Source: Pseudomonadota bacterium
GTDB lineage: Bacteria > Pseudomonadota > Alphaproteobacteria > Rhizobiales > Rhizobiaceae
Length of the DNA: 25,466 nt
Assembly: GCA_023399635.1 (NCBI GenBank)
Contig: JAEWOP010000073.1
Location: 1-25,466 of the forward strand
Direction of reading: 5' to 3'
This document shows positions 1-7,687 of the stretch, one piece after another (the first letter of the stretch is position 1; each line of letters begins with the position of its first letter). The notes under the pieces were generated by a model that was not told the DNA's origin, made no database searches, and worked only from the letters and a program-made list of their open reading frames with translations. Position numbers and translations under genes: made by a program.

Positions 1-380
1 GCTCCTATGGCATCGGCCCGACACGCCTTGTTCCCGCCATCATCGAAGCCTCGCATGACGAGAACGGCATCATCTGGCCGGCATCGGTTGCACCGTTCGA
101 TGTCGTGCTGATCAACATGAAGCCGGGTGACGAAGCGTGCGACCGTGTCTGCGGCCAGCTTTATCAGGAACTCGGGAAGTCCGGCAGTGAGGTTTTATAC
201 GACGATACCGACGACCGGGCGGGCACGAAGTTCGCGACGGCTGATCTGATCGGGGTTCCGGTGCAGGTAATTGTCGGACCTCGGTCTGCGGCGGCCGGCG
301 AGGTTGAGGTGAAGGATCGCAAGACGGGCGCACGCGAGGTCATGACGATCGAAGCTGCTATGAACAAGCTCGCCGGCTGA
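1..380 (+). CDS. proS: Prolyl-tRNA synthetase, C-terminal part (5' end outside window)
   Basis: ProS charges tRNA-Pro with proline in the cytoplasm. Only the last ~126 codons are present; the complete codons start at base 3 and begin SYGIGPTRLVPAIIEA, the glycine-rich class II motif 3 segment of bacterial ProS. The anticodon-binding domain follows (APFDVVLINMK near residue 30, then DDRAGTKFATADLIGVP). The protein ends in NKLAG with a TGA at 378-380. An apparent start at 105 is internal and not the true start. The gene is 42 bases upstream of the LolC/E permease gene on the same strand, so they probably share a transcript. Identification rests on recognised family motifs and is strong despite truncation. 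Confidence 0.95.
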   Translation, partial: SYGIGPTRLVPAIIEASHDENGIIWPASVAPFDVVLINMKPGDEACDRVCGQLYQELGKSGSEVLYDDTDDRAGTKFATADLIGVPVQVIVGPRSAAAGEVEVKDRKTGAREVMTIEAAMNKLAG

Positions 381-422
381 GTCGGCGGGAAATCGCGGTC
401 GATCGAACAAGGTGGAACTGCA

Positions 423-1730
423 ATGGCAAGCGTGGCAGCGGATGGGCAGACGGAAGCGGTAAGCTATGGTCGCTCGGCCAGACCGTTTTCCGGCTTCGAG
501 CGTATGGTCGCCTGGCGTTACCTCCGCTCACGCCGCAAGGAAGCCTTCATCTCCGTCATCGCCGGCTTTTCGTTCATCGGCATCATGTTGGGCGTCGCCA
601 CGCTGATCATCGTCATGGCGGTGATGAACGGGTTCCGGACGGAACTGATATCCCGCATTCTCGGGATCAACGGACATATGATTGTCCAGCCGATTGACGG
701 ACCACTCAACGACTATCCCGATCTTGCCGTGAAGTTCCAGGCCGTTCCCGGAGTTCGCATGGCCCTGCCGCTTGTTGAGGGTCAGACGCTGGCATCCGGG
801 CGCGGAGGAGCCGGGTCTGGTGCTCTGGTAAGGGGGGTGCGCCCCGAAGATCTTGAAAAGCTGCAAGAGGTGGCAGGAAACGTTCGCCAGGGTGATATCG
901 TCGGCTTCGCGTCGGGGCAGGGCGTCCTCGTGGGTTCGCGTCTGGCCGCTTCGCTCGGCATCAGCGCCGGCGACGATATTACGCTGATTTCACCCGAGGG
1001 TGATGTCACGCCGATGGGCGTCAATCCGCGCGTCAAATCCTATCCTGTCTCGGGCGTCTTCGAGATCGGCATGTCCGAATACGACGCGACCATGATCTTC
1101 ATGCCGCTGGAAGAGGCCCAGCTTTATTTCAACGCCGAAGGTCTTGTGCAATCCATCGAGCTCTTCGTCGATCACCCTGAAGGGGTGGACGGATTGCGTC
1201 CGCTCATTGAGGCTGCGGCGGGCCGTCAGATCCACGTCACTGACTGGCGCCAGCGCAACCAGACCTTCTTCTCCGCGCTACAGGTCGAGCGCAATGTCAT
1301 GTTCATGATCCTGACGCTGATCGTCCTGGTCGCGGCCCTCAACATCATCTCGGGGCTCATCATGCTGGTGAAGGACAAGGGAAGCGACATCGCAATATTG
1401 CGCACCATGGGCGCCAGCTCCGGTGCTGTGATGCGGATCTTCTTTATGACCGGTGCCGCGATTGGAACGGTTGGAACCTTCGCAGGTGTTCTTCTTGGTG
1501 TGATCGTCTGCCTCAACGTGGAGTCGATCCGCCAGTTCTTTTCCTGGCTCTCCGGCACCGTCTTGTTCGACCCGGAGCTTTACTTCCTCAGCCAGCTGCC
1601 TGCGGAGATGAGCTTCAGCGAGACGCTGACGGTCGTGCTGATGGCGCTGGCGCTATCGTTCCTGGCGACGATCTTCCCCGCATGGCGCGCCTCCAAGCTC
1701 GACCCTGTCCAGGCCCTCCGGTACGAATAG
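423..1730 (+). CDS. lolE: Lipoprotein-releasing ABC transporter permease, LolC/LolE family
   Basis: This is an inner-membrane permease of the Lol system, which works with the ATPase LolD to release outer-membrane lipoproteins to the LolA carrier. The 435-aa product has the FtsX/MacB layout: a first membrane segment at about residues 42-70, a large periplasmic domain to about 285, then three membrane segments near 289-315, 338-366 and 400-420. The end FPAWRASKLDPVQALRYE is typical of the family. Start at 423: AAGGTGG lies at 409-415, 7 bases upstream. lolD follows after 14 bases. Many alphaproteobacteria have one LolC/E-type gene that probably acts as a homodimer, so the choice between lolC and lolE is a naming convention. 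Confidence 0.93.
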   Translation: MASVAADGQTEAVSYGRSARPFSGFERMVAWRYLRSRRKEAFISVIAGFSFIGIMLGVATLIIVMAVMNGFRTELISRILGINGHMIVQPIDGPLNDYPDLAVKFQAVPGVRMALPLVEGQTLASGRGGAGSGALVRGVRPEDLEKLQEVAGNVRQGDIVGFASGQGVLVGSRLAASLGISAGDDITLISPEGDVTPMGVNPRVKSYPVSGVFEIGMSEYDATMIFMPLEEAQLYFNAEGLVQSIELFVDHPEGVDGLRPLIEAAAGRQIHVTDWRQRNQTFFSALQVERNVMFMILTLIVLVAALNIISGLIMLVKDKGSDIAILRTMGASSGAVMRIFFMTGAAIGTVGTFAGVLLGVIVCLNVESIRQFFSWLSGTVLFDPELYFLSQLPAEMSFSETLTVVLMALALSFLATIFPAWRASKLDPVQALRYE

Positions 1731-1744
1731 GATCATCCTTCTTC

Positions 1745-2425
1745 ATGGCGAAAACCGTCCTACAGCTCAAGGCCATCGAACGTCACTATGGCGAGGGCGA
1801 GATGATGCTCTCCATCCTCAAAGGGGCGGACTTCGAATTGAGAAGCGGCGAGACCGTGGCGCTGGTTGCGCCTTCTGGAACCGGAAAGTCGACGCTGCTG
1901 CACCTCGCCGGCCTTCTCGAGCATCCAGATGGCGGTGAGGTGACGATTGGCGGCCGGGCGTGCAACGGGCTCTCAGATGATGAGCGCACCGCGATCCGCC
2001 GCAACGAGATCGGCTTCGTATACCAGTTCCATCATCTTCTGCCCGAGTTCACTGCCCTGGAAAATATCATGATGCCCCAGCTGATTGCTGGTTTGCGCGA
2101 GGCGGAAGCCAGGGAGCGCGCCGCACAGCTGCTGGACTACATGCGCATCGGCCACCGTGCCGATCACCGCCCGGCCGAGCTTTCGGGCGGCGAGCAGCAG
2201 CGGGTCGCCATCGCCCGGGCGGTGGCCAATGCGCCGCGTGTTCTTCTCGCGGATGAGCCGACGGGTAACCTCGACCCAAAGACAGCCTCCTATGTCTTTG
2301 ATGCGCTGGAGGCGCTTGTCAGGCAGTCCGGTCTCGCGGCGATGATTGCTACCCACAATCATGAGCTGGCGTCGCGCATGGATCGCCGCGTCACGATTGA
2401 AGGCGGCAAGGTCATCGACTTCTAG
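1745..2425 (+). CDS. lolD: Lipoprotein-releasing ABC transporter ATP-binding protein LolD
   Basis: This is the cytoplasmic ATPase that powers lipoprotein release by the LolC/E permease encoded just upstream. The 226-aa protein has a full ABC domain: Walker A APSGTGKST (alanine in place of the usual first glycine), Q-loop YQFHHLLPEF, signature LSGGEQQR, Walker B VLLADEPTGNLD and the switch histidine in IATHNHEL. I chose ATG 1745 (MAKTVLQLKAIERHYG), which gives the normal LolD length; the open frame runs back to 1682 inside lolE but has no family-like sequence there. No clear Shine-Dalgarno precedes 1745, which fits translational coupling to lolE, 14 bases upstream. No obvious terminator follows. 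Confidence 0.94.
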   Translation: MAKTVLQLKAIERHYGEGEMMLSILKGADFELRSGETVALVAPSGTGKSTLLHLAGLLEHPDGGEVTIGGRACNGLSDDERTAIRRNEIGFVYQFHHLLPEFTALENIMMPQLIAGLREAEARERAAQLLDYMRIGHRADHRPAELSGGEQQRVAIARAVANAPRVLLADEPTGNLDPKTASYVFDALEALVRQSGLAAMIATHNHELASRMDRRVTIEGGKVIDF

Positions 2426-2507
2426 GTTCGATCAGCCTCCATTAACCTGCTCTTTACCTAAAGGCCGACGAGAACGTTGTGCTTTTGTTCTTGTGTACTC
2501 ATGACGG

Positions 2508-2537
2508 TTGACGTGAGAACAAAAAGAGTACATGTAG
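2508..2537 (+). promoter_or_regulatory. Candidate SOS promoter with LexA-like operator
   Basis: TTGACG at 2508-2513 matches a -35 box. Immediately after it lies GAAC-N7-GTAC at 2517-2531, one mismatch from the alphaproteobacterial LexA consensus GAAC-N7-GAAC (equivalent to GTTC-N7-GTTC). The operator would fill the spacer between -35 and -10, a standard position for repression. The -10 hexamer is not clear: CATGTA at 2531-2536 has the right 17-base spacing but matches poorly. Further GAAC/GTTC half-sites lie at 2472-2475 and 2487-2490. LexA control is inferred from motif and position only. Confidence 0.45.
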
Positions 2538-2567
2538 AAAACATACAGGAACAAGGAGACGACGAGC

Positions 2568-2654
2568 ATGACTGACTTCATTCGTGACATTGCCGCATTT
2601 GCTTCCATCGCCACCTTTGTGGCCAGCCTTTCAATGTTGATGATGGCCTTCTGA
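2568..2654 (+). CDS. 28-aa hydrophobic membrane peptide, putative SOS-linked
   Basis: This is a short open frame of 28 codons, ATG 2568 to TGA 2654, starting MTDFIRDIAAFASIATFVAS and ending in a Met-rich hydrophobic stretch (LMMAF). It has one of the better ribosome binding sites in the window: AAGGAG at 2553-2558, 9 bases before the ATG. Residues ~8-28 could form a single membrane helix, with the charged residues D3, R6 and D7 at the N terminus. It has its own candidate promoter and LexA-like operator upstream and ends 98 bases before dnaE. I do not recognise a named family. Size, predicted membrane nature and putative SOS control recall Caulobacter SidA (29 aa, an SOS-induced division inhibitor), but I cannot assert sequence homology. 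It could also be a leader peptide for dnaE. Confidence 0.6.
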   Translation: MTDFIRDIAAFASIATFVASLSMLMMAF

Positions 2655-2675
2655 ACGGTCCCCCTCCGAAAGACG

Positions 2676-2704
2676 TTGACGACCTCAGTATCAACTGGAC
2701 TTAG
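2676..2704 (+). promoter_or_regulatory. Possible dnaE promoter
   Basis: TTGACG at 2676-2681 is followed, after 17 bases, by ACTTAG at 2699-2704, a weak -10 candidate. It lies between the 28-aa peptide gene and the dnaE start, and would give a leader of about 40 bases. The -35 is good and the -10 poor, so confidence is low. Confidence 0.3.
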
Positions 2705-2752
2705 CCGCCCGTCCGCCGGAAAATCACCTGATTCATAAGGTGAGTGACGACA

Positions 2753-4177
2753 ATGGCAGAGCGTGCGGAAGAGATGGCGAGAGTGGGCGCAGAAGGTGCG
2801 TCGGAGTTCGTTCATCTGCGTGTGCACTCTGCCTATTCTCTTCTGGAGGGCGCCCTGCCTCTCAAGAAGATTTTGGCCAAAGCTTTGGCGGACAAGCAGC
2901 CCGCCATCGCCATCACCGACACAAACAACCTCTTCGTCGCTTTGGAGTTTGCGCAAAAGGCGCTGGGGGAGGGGCTTCAGCCGATCATCGGTTGCCAGAT
3001 CGCCATCGACATGGAGGATCAGTCGGACGAACGCCGAGGCAACCAGCTCGTCAAGTTGCCGTCGATCATCCTTCTTGCCTCAACTGCGGCAGGATACGAA
3101 CGCCTCGTGGATCTGGTGAGCCGCGCCTATCTCGGTGGCGGCGATGGCGCACAGGGTGTTCATGTCCGGCTATCATGGCTGGAGGAGACGGGGACGGAAG
3201 GCCTGATCGCGCTGACCGGCGCCAGAGGCGGGCCGGTCGATGCTTGTGTGAAGGACGGCAACAGCGCACACGCTGAAACCCGACTTCTTCGCCTGAAAGC
3301 GCTCTTCGGCGATCGCCTTTATGTCGAGTTGCAGCGTCACAGCGGCTACGATCGCCGACATGAGCACAAGATCGTCAATCTCGCTTACGAGCACGACCTC
3401 CCGCTGGTTGCCACCAACGAGGCCTTCTTTCCTGCGCGCGAAGATTACGACGCCCATGACGCACTTATGGCGGTGGCCCACAATGCCATTGTTTCCGACG
3501 ATAGCCGCTTCCGACTGACGCCGGATCATTATCTGAAGAGCAGGGCGGAGATGGCGACGCTTTTTGCTGATCTCCCGGAGGCGCTCGAGAACACCGTTGA
3601 GATCGCCCGACGCTGCTCCTTCATCCTCGATACCCGCAAGCCAATCCTGCCGCGCTTTACCGGTGCAACGGACGATCCGGAAGAAGCAGATCGCGCGGAG
3701 GGCGCGGAGCTTAGACGGCAGGCGATCGAGGGGCTCGAGCATCGCCTCGCCGCACTCGGGATGGCGCCGGGCTACACTGAGCAGGACTATCGGGAGCGAC
3801 TGGAATTCGAGCTCAGTGTCATCGAGCGGATGAAGTTTCCGGGCTACTTCCTGATCGTTGCGGACTTCATCAAATGGGCCAAGCAGCAAGACATACCGGT
3901 AGGCCCAGGACGCGGCTCCGGTGCAGGATCCCTGGTGGCATATGCGCTGACGATCACTGACGTCGACCCGCTCCGCTTCTCGCTTCTATTCGAACGCTTC
4001 CTCAACCCGGACCGTGTCTCGATGCCGGACTTCGACATCGATTTTTGCCAGGATCGCCGCGAAGAGGTGATCCGATACGTGCAACAGAAATATGGTCGCG
4101 AGCAGGTTGCCCAGATCATCACCTTCGGCTCGCTTCAGGCCCGCGCTGCCTTGCGCGATGGCGGACGCGTGCTCTAG
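2753..4177 (+). CDS. dnaE: DNA polymerase III alpha subunit, N-terminal fragment (PHP and first half of palm)
   Basis: This is the N-terminal 474 residues of the replicative polymerase. The PHP domain begins FVHLRVHSAYSLLEG (H21, R23, H25). The polymerase core starts around residue 350, with VGPGRGSGAGSLVAYAL and the catalytic motif MPDFDIDF, whose aspartates D428 and D430 match E. coli D401 and D403. The fragment stops at TAG 4175-4177, directly after ALRDGGRVL; other DnaE proteins have DVGRVL here, so a conserved Val also appears changed to Gly (codon 4160-4162). Start: ATG 2753 is 9 bases after AAGGTGA (2737-2743); GTG 2744 is an alternative but sits almost on the SD. The third catalytic aspartate and the fingers are absent, so this piece alone should not polymerise DNA. 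Confidence 0.85.
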   Translation: MAERAEEMARVGAEGASEFVHLRVHSAYSLLEGALPLKKILAKALADKQPAIAITDTNNLFVALEFAQKALGEGLQPIIGCQIAIDMEDQSDERRGNQLVKLPSIILLASTAAGYERLVDLVSRAYLGGGDGAQGVHVRLSWLEETGTEGLIALTGARGGPVDACVKDGNSAHAETRLLRLKALFGDRLYVELQRHSGYDRRHEHKIVNLAYEHDLPLVATNEAFFPAREDYDAHDALMAVAHNAIVSDDSRFRLTPDHYLKSRAEMATLFADLPEALENTVEIARRCSFILDTRKPILPRFTGATDDPEEADRAEGAELRRQAIEGLEHRLAALGMAPGYTEQDYRERLEFELSVIERMKFPGYFLIVADFIKWAKQQDIPVGPGRGSGAGSLVAYALTITDVDPLRFSLLFERFLNPDRVSMPDFDIDFCQDRREEVIRYVQQKYGREQVAQIITFGSLQARAALRDGGRVL

Positions 4178-6244
4178 ATGCCCTACGGTCAGGTCGATCG
4201 CATCTGTAAGCTGGTCCCAAACAACCCGGCTAATCCGACGCCGCTGTCCAAGGCGATCGAAGAGGAGCCCCGCCTGCAGGAGGAGGCGGAAAAGGAACCG
4301 GTTGTCGCCCGCCTGCTCGATATCGCGCAGAAGATCGAAGGCCTCTACCGCCACGCATCCACCCATGCCGCCGGCATCGTCATCGGTGACCGGCCGTTGT
4401 CAAAACTCGTGCCGATGTATCGGGACCCGCGTTCCGACATGCCGGTCACCCAGTTCAACATGAAATGGGTCGAGCAGGCGGGGCTGGTGAAGTTCGACTT
4501 CCTAGGGCTGAAGACCCTGACCGTTCTCAAGACGGCCGTTGAATATGTCGCCAAGCGCGGCATCCATGTGGATCTCGCCACCATACCGCTCAACGACCAG
4601 AAGACGTACGAGATGCTGTCGCGCGGCGAAACGGTCGGAGTATTCCAGGTGGAATCGGCCGGTATGCGCAAGGCCCTGATCGGCATGCGGCCCGACTGCA
4701 TCGAGGATATCATCGCGCTGGTGGCGCTTTATCGTCCAGGTCCGATGGAGAACATTCCGACTTACAATGCCCGCAAGCATGGCGAAGAGGAGATCGAGTC
4801 CGTCCATCCGATGATCGATTACCTCCTGAAGGAAACGCAGGGCGTCATCGTCTACCAGGAACAGGTGATGCAGATCGCTCAGGTCCTGTCTGGCTATTCA
4901 CTCGGTGAAGCCGATCTTCTGCGCCGTGCAATGGGCAAGAAGATCAAGGCGGAGATGGACCAACAGAGTGAGCGCTTCATTGACGGCGCCATCAAGAACG
5001 GCGTCTCCAAGCCGCAAGCCAAGAACATCTTTGAGCTCCTGGCCAAGTTCGCGAACTACGGCTTCAACAAGTCGCACGCCGCCGCATACGCTATCGTCTC
5101 CTACCAGACGGCTTACATGAAGGCCCATTACCCGGCGGAGTTCCTCGCCGCGTCGATGACCTTCGATATGTCGAACACAGACAAGCTGAACGATTTCCGG
5201 CAGGATGCCTCGCGTCTCGGAATCACCGTCGTTCCGCCCTCAGTGCAGACGTCCTTCCGCCGGTTCGAAACGGACGACAACAAGATTTACTACGCCCTTG
5301 CCGCCATCAAGGGCGTTGGAGAGTCGGCGGTCGAACATATCGTCGAGGTTCGCGGTGACAAGCCTTTCGCCTCGATCGAGGACTTCTGCCTGAGGATCGA
5401 TCCAAAGCAGATCAACCGTCGCGTCATGGAAAGCCTGATTTCTGCCGGGGCCTTCGACTGTTTCGGTCGCGATAGGGCAGAAGTCTTGGGAGGCCTTGAT
5501 CGCATCATCGGCTACGCGCAGCGTGCACAGGAGAACAAGACGAGCGGCCAGCATGATATGTTTGGTTCATCTTCGGCCACGGGGCCCGAAACGCTTGTCT
5601 TCCCGTCGTTCAACCCGTGGATGCCGTCAGAGAAGCTGATGCGCGAATACCAGGTCCTGGGTTTCTATCTGTCAGCACATCCGCTCGATGCCTATGCTGA
5701 TGTCCTGGCAAAGATGCGCGTCCAGAATTTTGCCGAGTTCTCCGCAGCTGTTAAGCAAGGTGCAACGGCTGGACGCCTGGCAGGTACTGTGACCGGTCGG
5801 CAGGAGCGGAAGACACGCACTGGCAACAAGATGGGCATCGTCACCTTTTCCGATGCATCAGGCCAGTTCGAGGCCGTGCTGTTCTCCGAGGCGCTCGCTC
5901 AATATCGGGACCTGTTGGAACCCGGGAAATCGCTGGTCATCACCGTGCAGGCAGACGAGCGGCCGGAAGGCATTGGCTTGCGGATACAGACAGCCGCTTC
6001 TCTGGAAGAACAGTCAGTTAGGATGCAGAAGGCACTCCGGGTCTATGTGCGCGATTCGGGGCCGCTGAAGACGGTTGTCCGGCATCTGAATGCGCGGGGT
6101 GACGGCCTAGTCTCGTTCATCGTTATCAAGGAAGATGGTCGCCGCGAGATCGAGGTCGAATTGACGGAGAAGTTTCGGATTTCGCCGGAAATCGCCGCCG
6201 CCCTCAGGGCGGCGCCGGGTGTCCTGGACGTAGAGCTCGTTTAA
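4178..6244 (+). CDS. dnaE: DNA polymerase III alpha subunit, C-terminal fragment (rest of palm, fingers, OB fold)
   Basis: This is the remaining 688 residues, in the same frame as the N-terminal part; its ATG follows the TAG directly (TAGATG). It begins MPYGQVDRICKLVPNNPANP, a conserved internal DnaE segment and not a natural N terminus. It holds the third catalytic aspartate in KFDFLGLKTLTV (D107 here, D582 read through), the fingers motif ALYRPGPMENIP, GKKIKAEM, the helix-hairpin-helix region, a clamp-binding motif QHDMFG at residue 458, and the OB/tRNA-anti domain. A good Shine-Dalgarno is not visible before 4178, so translation would rely on readthrough or terminating-ribosome restart. 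It ends 10 bases from the convergent L,D-transpeptidase gene. Confidence 0.85.
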   Translation: MPYGQVDRICKLVPNNPANPTPLSKAIEEEPRLQEEAEKEPVVARLLDIAQKIEGLYRHASTHAAGIVIGDRPLSKLVPMYRDPRSDMPVTQFNMKWVEQAGLVKFDFLGLKTLTVLKTAVEYVAKRGIHVDLATIPLNDQKTYEMLSRGETVGVFQVESAGMRKALIGMRPDCIEDIIALVALYRPGPMENIPTYNARKHGEEEIESVHPMIDYLLKETQGVIVYQEQVMQIAQVLSGYSLGEADLLRRAMGKKIKAEMDQQSERFIDGAIKNGVSKPQAKNIFELLAKFANYGFNKSHAAAYAIVSYQTAYMKAHYPAEFLAASMTFDMSNTDKLNDFRQDASRLGITVVPPSVQTSFRRFETDDNKIYYALAAIKGVGESAVEHIVEVRGDKPFASIEDFCLRIDPKQINRRVMESLISAGAFDCFGRDRAEVLGGLDRIIGYAQRAQENKTSGQHDMFGSSSATGPETLVFPSFNPWMPSEKLMREYQVLGFYLSAHPLDAYADVLAKMRVQNFAEFSAAVKQGATAGRLAGTVTGRQERKTRTGNKMGIVTFSDASGQFEAVLFSEALAQYRDLLEPGKSLVITVQADERPEGIGLRIQTAASLEEQSVRMQKALRVYVRDSGPLKTVVRHLNARGDGLVSFIVIKEDGRREIEVELTEKFRISPEIAAALRAAPGVLDVELV

Positions 6245-6254
6245 CCGCGACGGA

Positions 6255-7580
6255 TCAGTAGAGGCCAATGCCGTTGCGGTATGCGCGTGGGGGAGCCCGC
6301 CGCTTCTTTGGCGTGGCCCTTGCCTCCCGCTCTACCGCCGGCACTGCAACAGTCGAACGGGTGAGGGTAATGAAGTCGGTTCCTTTGCCCGTTTCCGGGC
6401 CAAGTCCCTCATCCGTGATTGTCAATGACGCCCCCTCGTTCAAGAGAGTCGCGACCGTTTCGCGAGCTTCAGCGGGGATGTCCAGCCGATCGAGTGCCTC
6501 AGTCGCAGTGGAGGGAAGCGCCTCCTCTCGGATACCCATCCGCTTCCTTTCCGCCGGACCGAGCATATTGGGAAGCGTCAGCGCGTGCCAGTCGGCGCTT
6601 TCCCGGCTGCGGTCGACATTGCTTGCGGTAAAGAAGTGCGTGCCGAGGGGGATCTCCGGGTTCTTCAGCCCGACTGGCAGTTCGAACACGGGTTTGAAGC
6701 TCTGGCGGACCAGCAACTGGGCCTCCGGTGGCTCCTTTCGACCTGAAGACAGGCGAAGCGCTTCAAGAAATTCCGGGGTGATCAATTCACCTTCCACGGG
6801 AAGTTTTTTCCACCGCTTGAAGCCTGCAATGGCCGAGCGGGTCATCGTCCCCGCAAATCCATCTGGCGTGCCTGCGTCAAAACCAAGTTCAGTAAGCATC
6901 GACTGGACGTCAAGGATTGTGTCGCGTCGGTCGCGACGCTTGATCAGCATGCGCAGCGGAGCATTGTTCTCTGGCGCGACGGACGACGTGATCATCATGT
7001 CAGGGGCTTGTCCCGGAGAGTTCATGGCGACTTCGTAGGGCCCGGAAGTTGTTCGCTTCACAGTTGGCCTGAGGTCGATGTCCGACATGAGCGGCTCCGT
7101 TGGCAGCGGCTTCAACGGTGCAAACAGGTTCACATGCGCGATCTTGATAGGCTCAACAGGCGCGTCTGAGATGACGACATGGACCCCACGCTCCGTCATT
7201 CCGTACAACTTCTTGGCAAACTCACGCGGCAGCCGGATGCAACCATGCGAGGCGGGATAGTTCGGAACATTGCCTTCATGGAGCGCAATGCCCGACCATG
7301 TGAGGCGCTGCATGAACGGCATCGGTGCGTTCGAGTAGATGTTGGACTCGTGATACTTCCGCTTTTCGAGGATGGAAAAGATCCCGTTCGGCGTCGTGTG
7401 CCCTGCCTTGCCGGTCGACACCCGCGATGTGGCAACGACGTCGGTGCCATCATAAACGGTCATGGACTGGTTGTTCTTGGAGACGATGATCTGCAGTGTG
7501 TGCGGGGTGTCGGCCAAGACCGGATGAGAAAGCATGGTCGCGGACAAAAGCCCGAAACCAACCAAGAAACAACGCAGCAT
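6255..7580 (-). CDS. Periplasmic L,D-transpeptidase with peptidoglycan-binding domain
   Basis: This is a secreted YkuD-family enzyme (ErfK/YbiS/YcfS/YnhG group) that would form 3-3 peptide cross-links or attach proteins to peptidoglycan; rhizobia have many paralogues, so the exact role is open. The 441-aa protein has a signal peptide (hydrophobic to about residue 20, likely cleavage after PVLA). The YkuD domain covers about residues 28-135 and contains HEGNVPNYPASHGCIRL, with H112 and nucleophile C114. A PG_binding_1-like domain follows at about 218-275 (VQSMLTELGF...GFKRW). The tail is basic. I chose ATG 7580, which has AAGAGG 6 bases upstream; the GTG at 7586 touches that site. It lies downstream of dinB on the same strand and converges with dnaE. 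Confidence 0.9.
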   Translation of the reverse strand: MLRCFLVGFGLLSATMLSHPVLADTPHTLQIIVSKNNQSMTVYDGTDVVATSRVSTGKAGHTTPNGIFSILEKRKYHESNIYSNAPMPFMQRLTWSGIALHEGNVPNYPASHGCIRLPREFAKKLYGMTERGVHVVISDAPVEPIKIAHVNLFAPLKPLPTEPLMSDIDLRPTVKRTTSGPYEVAMNSPGQAPDMMITSSVAPENNAPLRMLIKRRDRRDTILDVQSMLTELGFDAGTPDGFAGTMTRSAIAGFKRWKKLPVEGELITPEFLEALRLSSGRKEPPEAQLLVRQSFKPVFELPVGLKNPEIPLGTHFFTASNVDRSRESADWHALTLPNMLGPAERKRMGIREEALPSTATEALDRLDIPAEARETVATLLNEGASLTITDEGLGPETGKGTDFITLTRSTVAVPAVEREARATPKKRRAPPRAYRNGIGLY

Positions 7581-7687
7581 GATCACCTCTTACGCAATAC
7601 GAAGCGCCGAGGTTACCGAAGACCATTTAACGAAGATTTTCGCGGTCGCGGTCAGAAGCTGTTAACGACAAGAATCCGCATCACATT

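Larger units (their letters stand above)
2753..6244 (+). pseudogene. dnaE: dnaE, full locus interrupted by an in-frame amber codon
   Basis: Read through, the locus encodes one colinear DNA polymerase III alpha subunit of 1163 codons, the usual length for alphaproteobacterial DnaE. A single TAG at 4175-4177 (codon 475) interrupts it. Reading frame is unchanged on both sides and no other stop or frameshift is seen, so this looks like one base change (CAG to TAG, if the usual Gln is ancestral). The stop falls between the catalytic aspartates D428/D430 and D582. TAG is an ordinary stop in this genome, since lolC/E and lolD both end in it, so general recoding is unlikely. Whether this is a sequence error, a suppressed lesion or a functional split cannot be decided here. 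The two fragments are described separately. Confidence 0.75.

Noticed and set aside
2442..2457. CtrA-like site TTAA-N7-TTTAC between lolD and the 28-aa peptide gene
   Set aside because: One mismatch in the second half-site and about 125 bases from the next start; such matches occur by chance.
4172..4180. Split-intein or programmed recoding explanation for the dnaE stop
   Set aside because: No intein splicing sequences occur at either edge, the two DnaE parts are directly contiguous, and TAG ends neighbouring genes normally.
6196..6214. GC-rich palindrome at the 3' end of dnaE as a terminator
   Set aside because: It lies inside the coding sequence, the centre leaves almost no loop, and no T run follows on either strand.
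6268..7038. 256-codon plus-strand open frame
   Set aside because: Antisense to the L,D-transpeptidase gene, with a low-complexity, Ser/Arg-rich composition and no family features.
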